From assembly GCA_907163375.1 (NCBI GenBank), contig CAJQUW010000898.1:307989-371988 (forward strand): a stretch of DNA of 64,000 nucleotides. Reading direction: 5' to 3'. Every line of letters starts with the position of its first letter. Position 1 is the stretch's first letter. Below are positions 10,371 to 22,569 of the stretch, one piece after another. Made by a program: the position numbers and the translations under genes. Under the pieces are notes generated by a model. It saw nothing but the letters and a program-made list of their open reading frames with translations, was not told the origin of the DNA and did not search any database. The stretch comes from Prostheceraeus crozeri. Lineage: Eukaryota; Platyhelminthes; Polycladida; Euryleptidae.

Positions 10371-11045
10371 CTAAGAAGGCTAATGAGGTTCCGCTTATGG
10401 TCGAAGTATATTCATGCTTTATAGTGATTTGATTGAGGAAAAAATGCGTGAAAAATGCATTGGGAAGTAATAGATAACTTGTGGTAGCCTCTATTAGGCA
10501 CGAAATCAGTATCTGCCACTCTAAAGCTGCAACAACAACAATTTTCTTTACAGCAAAAAATGAATATGCGAAAATCTAGGTGAAGTAGAGATGTCAGGAT
10601 GATAACCTAGGTGAAGTTATTGTTGTCAAAGGTCAACTCGAACCAATCACTGCACCCACCAAAGAACCACCTTTTCACTGTGGTTGATGGATTCGAACCA
10701 CCGGTTGTGAAAGAATCAGTTGACATGGCTTTATGTACGTTACATTTCGTGATTCTGCTGTTTCCTCATTTATTCGTGCAGCAGATCTGTCGATTCTCAT
10801 GCAATTTAACCAAAGTAAATGCGTATTTCTCTACCGAAGTATTTGCACTGACAGCAAATAGATATAACTCTTTACTGAATTTGAATGATGTTGTTATGTA
10901 GCATAGTCTAGTCAGCTTTAAATCTAGACTATTATGATGGTGTGTAGATTTTTTATGTATAACTTAGAACAGGCACTTATGATACTACTGAAATACTTGT
11001 GTAATTAAGAATCATGTTGATGCTATTTTGTTGTATTGCCTCTTG
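10371..11045. other. No recognised gene; possible tRNA-like promoter word
   Basis: No coding region recognised. On the minus strand near 10690-10700, ggttcgaatcc matches an RNA polymerase III B box, but I could not find a convincing A box, so I do not call a SINE here. Confidence 0.3.
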
Positions 11046-11100
11046 TGTCAGTGGATTTGCGTCGGAGTTGAAATACTCCACTCCGGTGCTATAGGAGTTC
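11046..11100 (+). repeat. Dispersed repeat, copy 1
   Basis: The segment starting gtcagtggatttgcgtcgg is about 50 bp long and contains cggagt...actccactccg, which can fold back on itself. A second copy lies at 14253-14303 and starts gtcagtggatttgtgtcgg. The family is unknown. Confidence 0.6.
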
Positions 11101-11494
11101 GGATACAATCCCTGACTCTAGAAGAGCTACGGAGCGTCCGACTTGCAAAAGTGGCAGTATAAATATATACTCAAAGTTTGGAGGAAAAACTCAGAACTCG
11201 GTACTCAGAGTTTCATGCTAGCACAATCATCAGTCAAAGCTTAGGAAAGAATTTTACAAAGCTAAGATACTGAGGTAAACATGCAATCGGAGTAACCGTG
11301 ACCTTTACGATCTAAAGAAATATACATTACACAGCTACAATAGAAGAATATGCATTCAGTGTTCGTGACCTTTGCAAAGGATGCAACACAAATGCACATA
11401 TATATTCGCATGTATATTCGTATACACAACAAGACAACTCAAAGACAAGGTAAAAAGTTAAAAGCCACAAGGTACGGTTAGAGATGTACATTAG

Positions 11495-11730
11495 CCAGCC
11501 AAATACTGGCCGCTTCAGAGGCAGAGTGAAGTTCTGCAAGGCCGCCGCAAAAAGCTGTGATAAGGCAATCCACCACTATATGGTTAACAGTCTGAGTCTG
11601 GCCACAGTCGCACAGCGGGGGTTGACAAGCACCCCAGCGGTGCAGAGTGCTGTGACATGGCTCTCAGTCGGTTGAGAAGAGTCGCCTTGGCCCGGGGGAG
11701 GTCAAAGCCCGGGACTTTAGCTGTTGGATC
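11495..11730 (-). pseudogene. LINE C-terminal remnant with CCHC-type knuckle
   Basis: The minus strand encodes PGFDLPRAKATLLNRLR, then in another frame RWGACQPPLCDCGQTQTVNH, followed by IVVDC and GGLAELHSA. The CDCG..QT..H....C arrangement is the zinc-knuckle-like tail of many Jockey/CR1-type LINE ORF2 proteins. At least one frame change separates the two parts. The rest of the element is not visible. Confidence 0.65.
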
Positions 11731-12099
11731 GTCAATCCGTGATTTGACAATTAACAATATTTATACAATTTTTTTCTGCATCTGCGTTTGGAGATAATCT
11801 TAGCAAAATTGTATTGTCATGTGGTAATTTTATTGCACTCTTGTAACTTAATTGTTTAACTAATTGAAATCCTGGAATATGCATTGATTTAGAATACATG
11901 CATACATTTAGAATTCACAGTTAATGATCGACACTCACACGAAAATATTTAAAACTGTCTATTTTTAATTTTTGGCTATGTAGGAGCTTATTTCTAAGAA
12001 GCCTAATAAGGTTCCTAATCGACATCCTGGAATATGCAAGGATTTAGAATACATGTATTTCCCTAATTGGAATTTTCATATCCGATAATTTTTTCAACC

Positions 12100-12240
12100 G
12101 CGCTGTGGCCTTATGGTAGAGTATTCGCTCTGCGTCCGGGAGACCATGGTTCAAATCTTCATCGGGTTTGAAAGACCTAGGACCTTCAAAAGAAGTACAC
12201 TCTGCATTCTTGCTGAACACTAAGCACAAAAAGAAAGAGT
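12100..12240 (+). repeat. tRNA-derived SINE head
   Basis: An A-box-like tggccttatgg at 12106-12116 and a B-box-like ggttcaaatct at 12149-12159 have the spacing of a tRNA-derived RNA polymerase III promoter. The surrounding bases resemble a tRNA body (gcgctgtggcc...gagaccatggttcaaatc) but do not form a clean acceptor stem, so a SINE or tRNA pseudogene is more likely than a working tRNA. The tail after 12170 is of unknown origin. Confidence 0.6.
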
Positions 12241-15200
12241 TAGATAAATAACAACTTTGTCACATGGAAGAAAGACTCCTTGCCCATGGTAACTAACTTA
12301 ATTTCATTCTAAGTTAAACATACTTTGAGACTCTTGTCAAAAAAGATCTATTCCGTTTGATATTTTACACGTTGTATCCTACTCAAATATGAGAACGTCT
12401 GTATTTCAAATCGCCTAGGCATTAAGTATGGAACACAGGGATAATTTTCAAAAATTTAGATTTTCAAATATTGGTCGAATAGCTTTAAACCCCATGAACA
12501 TAATATTCGCAAAGAAAGTGAATCTTCACTTTGAAATCAACTTTTTGAGTTGACAATGTGCCTACTATTTTACTAGGCAATTGCTATTTTGGAAACACTA
12601 AGGCAGCCCAAAGTTGCATTTAAAGCTTCGAAAAGTTGCACTAAATATTATAAAAAGCTGCATTAAGAGCCCCGAGAAGCTTGAAATAAATGCCCCGAAA
12701 AAATGCTTCGATCACGAATAAATACATAATAATGTTTTGAATAAATGATCCGATAGTCTCAATCTGGAGATGTAATATATTTGAATTTCGGAATTGTGTG
12801 CTTTTTCTCAATGAAGAGAATAATTTCAGATATCATGAAAGGATCATGTAGGTGTATATTATTCCCTCGTCTAGGTTTGAGTGTTCAAGTAAGGGGTCGA
12901 AACACAACTAGACGAGTACCTGCTGATGAGTAACGGACTGTATTATATACCATGTTTTATATCTCTTAATTGGTAGCTGACGTACTGGTCGAAGTATTGT
13001 ATTTCAAATCATGTGCATCATTGTGGATGATGGCAAATGAAGAACAAATCAAAAATGTTGGATTCCAAGAAGTATTACAGGCGCATTACGAAACTGGCGA
13101 TAGCAAATAGATTCAAGTGAAGTAATATTATTAGCAGTATTAGACAAAGTGTGCATAATTCGATTGTTTTCGGTAATCTGGAAAACACATTATCAGTCAA
13201 ACTGAAAAATATATAATCAGTCACAACTTTTTTCATATTGCTTTTTAGGAACTGAGCAAGTCATCAGGTAATCTTTGATGCTTTTTACTACTGATCATGC
13301 AAGATTTTAGTCATTCAACCAAATAATTACTGATGAAATAAAGCAATAAATTTAAAAAATTCTAAATTACAATCAGTCACAAGTATTTTATGAGACAGAG
13401 ATGGAACCTGAATCAGTCATACTTTATCACTCTACATCTAATGAGTGTGTCTACACAGTTGGAGCTCAATCGGTTAGGGTCTCTGGTGGTGGGGGACTGC
13501 TAAGTGGTCCCGAAAATGAATTCCCCTAAAATAGGCCTTTATAATCAGTCAAGTATTTTATGAGACAGACATCACTCTACATCTAATAAGTGTGTTTGCA
13601 AAGTTCGATTTAGCTTCTAGCTTAATTCTCATAAGAAATAGACCCCCTTTTTCTAGTATAAATGTTCTATAAAGAAGTCCAGATGATTTGAAAGAATAAT
13701 AAAAGACAATATTCTACGACTGTGTGATTGTATATATCCAATATTTCGATCCGGCCTTTATCAAGGGATACGCTAAGAAAGAATATTTAACTCACCTATC
13801 TATTTGTGGAATACAACCTAGAGCCTTAGTAGAGCATTGACTCTTAGACATGCCAACACAGAATTTTTACAAAGAATGTCACACATTGCTTTGAGGTATC
13901 AAAAGGAATAAAAAAAAGCTACTCCATAGCAAAATTGATCAGAGAGATGTGTTCTTAAGACAAGTTCGTTGATCGTGCGCCTAAATTTTCCCCTTGATAA
14001 GCCGAAATATTGGGAATATACAACTGCAAAATAGTTTTCATTTTTATTTTAAATAAATGTAATAACTGATATATTTTAATATTTTGAAATTTAAAAATGG
14101 AAGTCTTCCATCGAAGAGCTCCAGAAAATATCAATGTGCCGTGCCGGCAGGTACTCTCCAACAGATTTCACTCAAATTGGAGAGATGTCTGGTAATTAGT
14201 GAAATACCGAATTTGCAATTTCAGAAAGGCCTCAAACTGGCTATTCACCGGTCGTCAGTGGATTTGTGTCGGAGTGTAAAGCTCCACTCCAGTGTTACAG
14301 GACCAAGGATGCTAACATTGACTACCGGAGCCCTCTTCATTGCTTCTGGCAATCATAGAGAATAAAAACGAGATTTTTGATTCAAATATCTCGTTTTTTA
14401 TTCATCTGATGGCTGGAGGTGATTTTTTTAAAAATAGTGTGAAACAGATAATCGTTTTTAATAAAATTAATAAAATCGTTATCATAAATTTTGTTTTATT
14501 ATATTCATATTCAATGCATTTTCAGTGAACAGCTCGATACATTTTTTCGGTTTCTTCATTCATGCCTGACCTGCCTTAGTCATGATGATGTACACGTCTG
14601 ATGGGACGTCTGCTAGTGACATCGTCATGCAATGACACATATTGTACAGGGTACATTTTCATGGCAAGACACCACAAGTTCCTAGCCATCTTTTATGCTG
14701 TTAATTTTTTTTAAAGAAGAAATTTATTACAGTTTCTCTTTTGAAAGGCAATAAATTTTTCGTTGTTAGCTAAAGTCGCACGATAAGCTTGTCTGAAGAA
14801 AGGAACTGAGCTGCTATTTGTTTTGCTAAGGTAGCCTATCCTACCTTCGAGTATATAATGAAAAATGAAGATTATTCCCGGTTGGTGGGCCAGTATTTTC
14901 GGAAATTGATCCATTTCTTCCACTGCCAACATGCCGGCGCAGCCACTCAATAAAAATCGTTGATTTTCACCATGGATGAACTAGTAACCGGCTGAACTTC
15001 ATTCTTTTGTTCCATGTCAACAGTAACCTACATCGTTTAAACGAAAGAATTACTCCTATAATATCGTCCTTGCTATGTAATTTGTTCTGCAATGGGAATC
15101 CCGACAGGCAGTAACAAGATGAGCGCGTCGTGACTACGGTAGCCGATGCGTGAGGAATAGGCGTTCCCTATATTTTACAAAGCGTGAGAAAAACGCGTCA

Positions 15201-16034
15201 AACTCACAGTATACTATTTAGTCATTCCTTTGGACACGTCGTTGTTTTGGTCGTGATCCTTCACTACAGAATTTCTGCTCAGGACTATTGTTTAGTAATG
15301 CAGACCCGATAGATAATGATGTTCTTCATGGAAAGTTATGTGGGTATTGTACCAGTTGTACAAACATTTTATAGAAGAAATGCTTGATCGTAAGCTGTCA
15401 TCTAACTCACCCTAGTTTTGGTAGTGAACCTTTCTCAGTTGAATAGAATGCAGTCTAATCATTTTCTGGCCAACTTAGAACTGCTCTACCAGGCAATTAC
15501 AGGGTTTCAAATGTAAATGAAAATGACAAAATTTTCAAGAAAGGAATTTCAAAAGTCAATCATGACAATTTAGTGATGCTTATGGGGATTGAAAAGCAAT
15601 ACCATAGAACTTAATGCCGTCATTTAATACCCAACATATACAGCTACTTTATTTACTGACTACATAAAATTTTATTGCTATTTTAGCGCCATCCACACAA
15701 CCATTGGATTTTCATGTCGACGTCCCATTTACCTACTTACACTTATTTCCTACAATAAATGTCCCTCAAGAGCATGAATGGCTTCTAATCTCTGCTGAAA
15801 CTCAATGTAATAAGACCAAGGATATTTTTGCCTTTTTTCCATGGCAAGAGCTGTCTGTGTGAGGCTTTTATAGCTCCCGGAGGTACAGAGATTGGCAAAA
15901 TGAACAAACAACAGCTAGAAATGCTTTCTCGCATGTTCTTTGCACTATAAACGATAAAAAAGCTACAAAATATGCAAAATTAGACCCACGTGCCGCGAAA
16001 AGTTACAAATTGCGCTATTTACACACAAATGAAA
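12241..16034. other. Long stretch without recognised genes
   Basis: Only short open frames occur and none has a recognisable motif. Small repeats are present: a block containing aagtattttatgagacaga and cactctacatctaat occurs at about 13371-13462 and again at 13540-13606, and a second copy of the 11046 repeat lies at 14253-14303. The sequence is moderately A+T-rich and looks like old intergenic DNA. Confidence 0.45.
14253..14303 (+). repeat. Dispersed repeat, copy 2
   Basis: Matches the repeat at 11046-11100 in order and spacing, starting gtcagtggatttgtgtcgg and containing the self-complementary core with ctccactcc. Substitutions between the copies indicate an old family. Confidence 0.6.
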
Positions 16035-16038
16035 GTTG

Positions 16039-16509
16039 TGTAACTGGCCTAGTTCCGCGGCCAAATAAGTTCGACGAATTACAACAACTTACCTTCTCGG
16101 ATGTCCGCGCTCGCTGCTCTCGCGCCTCCTTCTCTTCCTCTTCGGCCTCGTCTGACCACGACACTCTCTTGAGTCGTTGCCGGCTTTCGCCAACATCAGA
16201 CGCACAACTGGAGGACTCAGGATTACGGCTCTCGCCGTCTAGACGTAAGAGGCGAAGACCCTCTTCCACGTCCGAAGCCGCGTCACCGCTAGACTCGCAA
16301 TCCACTGTGGATGGAATCGAACACATACAATTAGCTTTGGATGACTTAATATGACTTAATCACGTCTGGCCGACTTGCGTCCGAACCAGATCAGCACAAC
16401 CAAAAACTCAGACCTAACAGCACTCACATTTTTAAAGCCTGCGCGCAATAAAAGTTCATGAGATAATGACACAGTAAAAGACCACCATAAAGCGCATAAA
16501 ACTGTTACA
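16039..16509 (-). repeat. 3' LTR of the gypsy element
   Basis: 471 bp, starting tgtaac and ending gttaca on the plus strand, with the gttg target duplication immediately to the left. It matches the two pieces of the 5' LTR over their whole combined length. An open frame on the minus strand runs through much of the LTR (see the entry for 22570-23013). Confidence 0.95.
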
Positions 16510-16525
16510 TTATCCCCCCCCTCCA
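16510..16525 (-). promoter_or_regulatory. Polypurine tract
   Basis: Directly inside the 3' LTR, the minus strand reads ggaggggggggataa. This is the expected site and composition for the primer of plus-strand DNA synthesis. Confidence 0.85.
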
Positions 16526-16649
16526 TAAAAAACATTACGCTCCCGCGTCATACTTACCATAATTTTACGCGCCTAAGCGCTGGCACACTTAGTGCAATAA
16601 TACGTAGGCACTTTCGCGCCAGGTTATTCCGCTCCGTATCCGAGTAATG

Positions 16650-17747
16650 CGGATCTCCAGACCCCGTCAATTCGGGCATAAAACGAATCTACCGGAAAAC
16701 CGTCGCGGCCTCGCGATTAGCGGCCTCTACCGACCTTCGTGCCTCCCCTCTGAGCTTTGCGGCCGGGGCCTCCGCATGAAAAATGGGCGCATCCGGGTAT
16801 CGCCCTTGGATCTCCCTACGCAAGTCCTCGAGATCTCGCCTTCACGCAGTACTTCTGCGGGTATCGTTCATACCTACGCCCAGCAAGACCGCGGAGACCC
16901 GCGCAGGAAGATGCTTTGCGGACCTCAGACTCCCGATCGCTCTCACGATCCGAAGGCCAGGTACTGCAATGGTGCGGTACGGGTACCTATTGAACGGGTA
17001 TCGAACGAAGTTCGAGTCCCCGATCACTAGGACCACACCGGTTGACCCCCTCTCACTCGAAGGCTCTGGTCGACGCTGCTGACGTCAAGACCCCGGCGCA
17101 GCTTTTGCTGGCGGGCGTACGGCCACCGATGACAGTGGTGGAGATGCTGCAGCGCGGGCGTAGCTTGCAACCGGACGACCAGGGGCAGCTACCATCCCTT
17201 CTTGGCGAAGGGCCTCCAAGACCCGCCTAGTGACTTCCGTCACCAGGTCGGCCTCGGAGCCTCCTCGCGCGGAGGTCTGAGAGGCAGCTGCTTGACGCTC
17301 GGGTGCCGCAACCTCCCGGACAGCCGCCAATTGCTGTCGCACATCTGCAAAAAGTGCAGTCGCCTCCTGTCGGGGGCGATCGGAGACGTACGGGTGCACT
17401 TGAAACCACCGTCGCACGCGGTCCTCCACCTGTATCCTCTACCGGACAAGCTCGCGCCTGTCCCGGATGCGATTGGCAAAAAATTTGCGGAGCGAGGTAA
17501 GGGTCCAACTGGAGACTTTCGTCATCCATTCGGACAAAGCAGGATCGGAGACCTCCATTATCACATTCAGGCTTTCGCCTCGAATGAAATGCTTCACTAA
17601 TTGCTCTCCCCAGCCTTCATACATCTCCGTCGAGAGCGGGCCCACCGAAGGTCGAGGTGCAGGGACAGAAGCCATCTGTAAATTAAGAAGGTCACTACAT
17701 TCGAATTCATCGGAGAAATTCTCGCTCACAGTTTCAAGGTCAATCAC
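16650..17747 (-). pseudogene. Third ORF of the gypsy element, with SGNH/GDSL-hydrolase-like domain
   Basis: A G+C-rich region 3' of the integrase, in the position where an env or accessory gene may lie. Its upstream part (about 17085-17747) encodes an acidic, then alanine/arginine-rich, probably coiled-coil protein. The downstream part (about 16842-17036) encodes VLVIGDSNFVRYP, then TIAVPGLRIVRAI and VLLGVGMNDTRR. GDSN and GMND have the form and order of block I (GDS) and block V (G.ND) of SGNH/GDSL hydrolases, with the usual PG line between them. Such esterase-like domains are known in ORF1 of CR1-type LINEs; I do not recall them as usual in gypsy elements. The region looks broken in this copy. 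Confidence 0.6.
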
Positions 17748-17822
17748 TTCTGCTAAACTGACATCCTCTATACCTTCCGGTATAGGAGACAGCGGAGGAA
17801 GATTTGAACTGACCGATTGAGG

Positions 17823-18935
17823 TTAGTTAATGGACCGGAAATCTCTCTCAGCCAGGGGTATGTCCGGGTCCGGAATATGCACTTCCAAATCGATACCTGG
17901 ATCTACCTCAATTTCCTCTCGGAAATAAGGACGAATTTCTTGCTGAGCTTCCACCCCAGCAGTCACGGTAGAACGCCGCGCATGATCTCTCTGATCCAGA
18001 CGAACGTCAATCGGGCACGGTTTGACTCTGTTAATATGCACAACTTGGTACCTACCCGGCCGTGCCGGATCTGACACTTCTACGTTGGTCGCGTTCATAA
18101 TTCGTGATACAAGATACGGCCCTCGCCAAGATCTTGACAACTTCGGGCAAGGTCCAGTCGGCACTTCAGAGTGCAACCAGACTAAATCCCCCGATCTGTA
18201 GTGAGGTACTTTCGTAGCTCTACGATCATAAAACTGCTTCTGATGTCTCCTGGCTGCCGCCAAGTTGTCTCTCGCTACCTGCCTCGCAGAGCGAATGCTT
18301 GCTTGGAGCCATTCTGCATAATCCTCCGCTTCCATATTAGAAGTTGGCACTGATTCAAGAATGACATCAATTGGGAAGCGCATTTCCCTCCCCATAAATA
18401 ATCTGGACGGCGAGTAACCCGTGGAGTAATGGATATTGGACCGATACGCCCACATGCAGAAATGTAGCGTTTCGTCCCACCTCCCTCGATCTCGATCGGT
18501 ATGAGACAGCAGCAAATTCTTAATAGTACGATTGAGTCTCTCGACTCCCCCATTCCCCATAGGATGATAAGGACTAGAGCGTAATTTCCTCATTCCCAAC
18601 AAATGACACAGCTGGCGAAATAGTGCTGACTCAAATTCCGTCTCTTGATCGGACAAAATCTCTTTCGGTACTCCATAGCGAGAAGCCCAATGGGAGAGAA
18701 TTGTAGTAGCCACTGTTTTGGCTGTATGATCTTTCAGTGGCACTGCTTCGGCCCACTTTGTAAAGGCGTCCACCATTGTCAGAATAAATCGATTTCCGGA
18801 AGCCGTTCGATTTAAGGGACCAATTATGTCCAAAGAAATACGCGCAAGAGGTTCGTCTGCTGGTATTGGTCGGAGGTGTGCTACAATCTTAGGGTTGGGA
18901 CCCCTGCATTCACCACACACTCCGCAAGACTCCAC
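17823..18935 (-). pseudogene. Integrase of the gypsy element
   Basis: A 370-codon stretch. It begins with the second half of the zinc-binding region (CGVCGECRG), then the catalytic core: SLDIIGPLN (first D), EILSDQETEF (second D) and GNGGVERLNRTIK (E). A C-terminal module with WRGPYLVSRI and VHINRVKPC resembles the GPY/F module of Ty3/gypsy integrases. It inserts the cDNA into the host genome. The core triad is recognisable. Its place at the end of pol, after RNase H, is the normal gypsy order. Confidence 0.9.
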
Positions 18936-18998
18936 CCATTTATCAATATCCTTCCGTAACCCTGGCCACCAAAAACGCAGGCTTACTTTCCTGAAAGT

Positions 18999-19724
18999 TC
19001 ACTCTTTACCTGTGTGCCCACCCACAGGGTTTTTGTGATATTGCTGAAGGACTTGTTCTCTGAACGATGGAGGCAAAATAACCCTCCAACCCTCATCGTC
19101 AGGGTATCTAATATGCAATACATCTTCAATCAGAGCCATAAAAGGAAATTCTTTTATCATTTTTTGCAACTCAGGAATTCCTTGCGCGTTTGATAATTGT
19201 CGAGGGGCTGAACGCCCTTGCTGAATCCATGAGACGGCATGAGAAATGGCTGGGGATTCTAGCTGTGTTCTTTTAAGGTCCTCAGCCGACCACCCATAAG
19301 GCCAGGTTATGGCTGCAATTTCAAAACTTTGTTCTAACTCTTTAGAACATGTTGGACAATCACCATGTGAACGATGCGGCAGCCTCGATAGCGCATCGGC
19401 ATTTGTATGTTTCGGATTCGGGCGATATTCGATGGTAAACTGATATTTCTGTAATTTCTGTATCCAACGTGCCACTTGTCCAGTCGGCTCTTTGAACGAA
19501 TTCAGCCACGTCAAAGCACTATGATCTGTCCGTAAAATGAAAGGTCTCCCTAACAAATACGCCCGCAGATCATGGATAAAATATACCATCGCCAACATCT
19601 CCTTTCGGGTTACGCAGTAATTTCTCTCTGCTTTAGTAAGACACCTACGTCCGTAAGCGATTACTCTTTCCAATTCACTCGTCTTTCTGTGACAACACAC
19701 ACCCAATTGCCCGATCGCTGGCAT
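18999..19724 (-). pseudogene. RNase H and integrase zinc-finger part of gypsy pol
   Basis: RNase H features include ERNYCVTRKEMLAMV, LRTDHSALTWL and ADALSRLPHR. These are followed by a linker and the start of the HHCC-type integrase zinc finger (YHKNPVGGHTG). RNase H removes the RNA strand during reverse transcription. The frame overlaps the preceding pol segment. Confidence 0.88.
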
Positions 19725-20795
19725 CGGTGTCTAAGATAAAATTCCCTGCTTCTGCAGAAAAATCTGGCAAAGTCAGAACCGGCGCAGAGCATAAAGCTTG
19801 TCTTAGTATAATAAAAGCTTCCTCGCACTCATCCGTCCACGAAAACTTTGCGTTCTTACCTGTTATTCGGTGGAGAGGTTCGGCTATGCTTGCGAATCCT
19901 TTAATAAACCGCCGGTAGTAGCTACACAGTCCGATGAATCCCCGTAATTTCTTTTGAGTATCTGGGCGCGGCCAATTCATGACTTTCTCGATTGTGGATT
20001 TGTCGCTATGGACACCTTCCGACGATACCACATGTCCGAGATATTTAACCTCCGTCTTAAACATTGACATTTCTTGGGATTTAATTGCAATTTAGCCTTA
20101 CGAAAACGCTGTAACACCGACACCAAGTTGGCTAGATGATCTTCAAACGAGCGCCCAATGACGATGGTATCGTCTAAATATGCCAAACAAGCATCCCACG
20201 TCAATCCTGCCAAAACGTTATTCATTAGTCTTGCAAAAACAGCAGGAGCAGTAGTCAGTCCCATTGGAAGAACGTTGAATTCATATAGGCCTCTGTGGGT
20301 TGAGAAAGCAGTCTTTTCCTTAGAGCTCTCCTCTAATGGTACCTGCCGATACCCCGACTTGAGATCCAAAACGGTGAGATATTTTGCTCCAGCCAACGAA
20401 TCTAGACTCTCGTCCACTCTCGGAAGCGGGTAAGCATCTTTCACCGTTATCTCGTTCAATTGCCGAAAATCCACACAACATCGCAAAGATCCATCTTTCT
20501 TCTTTACTAACAAAATCGGGCTTGACCACGGGCTATTACTAGGTCTGACTACATCATCTCGCAACATTTCATCCACCATCTTGTCAACATCTGCTCGCTG
20601 ATGAGGGGGAATTCTCCGTCCTCTGACTTTAATAGGAGAACTCATGCCTGTATTTATTGTGTGATGGAAAAGCGTTGTTCTACCAAACGGTTTTCCTTCC
20701 TCGACAAAAACATCGGCAAACTCACGAAGTAAAGCTTCCGCTTTGCGAACCTCATCTTTCGACAAGGTACATTGACGAATTTGGTCTATCGCCAC
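19675..20795 (-). pseudogene. Reverse transcriptase of the gypsy element
   Basis: Reverse-transcriptase blocks in order: TINTGMSSPIKVRGRRIPP, DKMVDEMLRDDVVRPSNSPW, VKKKDGSLRCCVDFRQLN, FSTHRGLYEFNVLPMGL, CLAYLDDTIVIG (YxDD-type active site, near 20160) and, in the connection region, YLGHVVSSEGVHSDKSTIEKV and IGLCSYYRRFIKGFASIAEPL. The start of RNase H (FILDTDASDRAIG) follows. This is a standard Ty3/gypsy arrangement. The two segments of this region overlap in different frames in this copy. Confidence 0.92.
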
Positions 20796-20894
20796 TTCAA
20801 CATTAGATTTGAGATTTCAACGTAGACTCTTGAGTTACCGTTAGAACTTCCTCAATTGGTTCAAACTGCGCAATATGCGCCCCTGAAGGAAGTT

Positions 20895-21440
20895 TCACTT
20901 CTGAATGAGTATGTTAAGCAATTGAAGCCATACTTCACCATTATCTGTCTGCACTACACCATTTGCCATAAGAATACCTTCCGGTAAACTTCGCTGCAAA
21001 GGCGTCACCACTCCCAGAATCGCTCTCTTGGACCAATTTTGACAAATACCTTTACAATAGATAAGAGCGTCAGGAGGGACTGTCGTTTCCTCGACCAAAC
21101 TTATCTCGGTATCTACAACATCAAAAAGACTTCTCATCTTCAGCGTCGTGCCGGTCCTTGCGAACTCAACGACTCCTCGACTATTCAAAATGTCGATGTC
21201 GAACACTGACAAAAAATCTTGTCCAAAAATAATATCGTAGCTTATCTCGTTGGCTACCAAAAATTCATATGTGCATATTTCAGAACCCAAATTCACTTTC
21301 AGCACACTAATTCCTGCAAATCTTAAAGACCTTTTCTCAGCGTCCCGAAGCGCAGGCCGTCTAGAGCTATCAATTTTTAGCCCCAACTTATCTTGCAAGG
21401 TTAATATGCACCACACTACGATCGGCGCCGCTATCTAACA
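20895..21440 (-). pseudogene. Aspartic protease region of the gypsy element
   Basis: A retropepsin-like fold is suggested by the minus-strand DSGAD-like motif at about 21430, the alternating hydrophobic lines after it (LRFAGISVLKVNLGS, YEFLVANEISYDIIFGQDFL) and the DIIFGQDFL segment, which matches the I.G.DFL line of gypsy proteases. It would cut the Gag-Pol precursor. It sits between the zinc-knuckle region and the reverse transcriptase, as expected. Confidence 0.75.
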
Positions 21441-21608
21441 AACCACATCCTCTACGATGGGCAATAATAAATTGGACTACATTCTTACTGACTTTCTTCT
21501 TTGCAGTTCCAGACAGACATTCCGCGAGACCAATTTCGCCTGGAGGAAGATCGGAACTTACTTCATTGGCCTCGCTTACTCGTTTAAATCACGAAAGGGA
21601 CAATTCCG

Positions 21609-21917
21609 TCAAAAATGTCCTTCGCGATCACACACAAAACATCTCCCAGAAGATCTACGGTAATCGCTTGTGCGAAATGCTTCCATACGTGGAGGTGTAG
21701 GAGATCTAGGGAACCGTCTAGCAAAGGGTTGCTGTTGCCGATACGCCCCTCGTGATTGACGCCAATTCTTGTCGAAACTTACATTAGCAGGCACCCTGCT
21801 ATCTTGCGACTGCACCGGACGGTTGAGTTGACTTACCACACTTTCGCGATTATTCCCCACATCCGGCACGAATGACTCCGCAGACAGAAGTGGAATCTCG
21901 CGGAATCTATCATTCAA
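21609..21917 (-). pseudogene. Nucleocapsid-like region with zinc knuckle
   Basis: Arginine/glutamine-rich sequence ending with RCFVCDREGHF, the start of a CCHC zinc knuckle (C..C....H). It would bind element RNA inside the particle. It follows gag and precedes the protease. Confidence 0.75.
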
Positions 21918-21920
21918 CCT

Positions 21921-22490
21921 TCAAATATGACCCACCTCTTCAGGTGGCGGCAATGCAAAGTGGCGGGCCACTTTTACATTCGTAGTGCCCTCAATCATTC
22001 TTTCAATGATGCACCGTTCTCGTTCTTTCTCCCCTAAATTCTGAAAAGCAACGCGCCCCAACTTCCTAAGTTCTCCGTCAAACTCGCGCAAGGACTCACC
22101 TCTTCGCTGCGTACGCGTATAAAATAACTCTTTTGCTCTCGCGGCTTTAGGAGCTTTAGAGTATCGCTGTCGCAAACTCTTGACGAGCAGTCCCAAATCA
22201 CTCTTCTCCATCTCTGAACGGTTGCTTACAAACGCGAACACATCGGATAAAAGTGAATTGAGCTGAAAAATCCTCTCTTTCGGCGGATAACTGTCAAGAA
22301 CAGAATCTAACCTTCTGAACCAAACGTCAAAATTACTTCCTTTAAAATGAGGAATATTTTTTAATGACACACGCGTATATTTGGGGGCTTCCGCCACCTT
22401 TCGCAAGGAAGTCTTTCGACCGATCAGACTCAGCATAAAAAAATATGGAGGAAATTTAATATATCTGTAAGAGTATCCTGTATTCTTCAA
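21921..22490 (-). pseudogene. Gag capsid-like region of the gypsy element
   Basis: A 189-codon stretch with the look of a Ty3/gypsy capsid domain: PHFKGSNFDVWFRRLDSVL, a run of helices, LRQRYSKAPKAARAKELFY, RRGESLREFDGELRKLGRVA and RCIIERMIEGT. The middle pattern (tR.Rges...F...L..L...AF) is typical of retrotransposon gag proteins. It would assemble the particle shell. Confidence 0.8.
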
Positions 22491-22569
22491 ACATCAAGTG
22501 CTCGACATAACTCTGCATATACTGCATCACTCAGCTTCGAGCACAAAACGTTTCGCGCATGGGATAAGT

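Noticed and set aside
13690-13800. A second Penelope-like end (tatttcgatccggcctttatcaagg)
   Set aside because: The word is suggestive of ends of Penelope-like elements, but no coding sequence or matching end was found nearby.
17202-17600. Plus-strand open frames in the gypsy 3' region
   Set aside because: They are opposite to the coding strand in G+C-rich sequence and have no motifs; the minus-strand reading gives recognisable domains.
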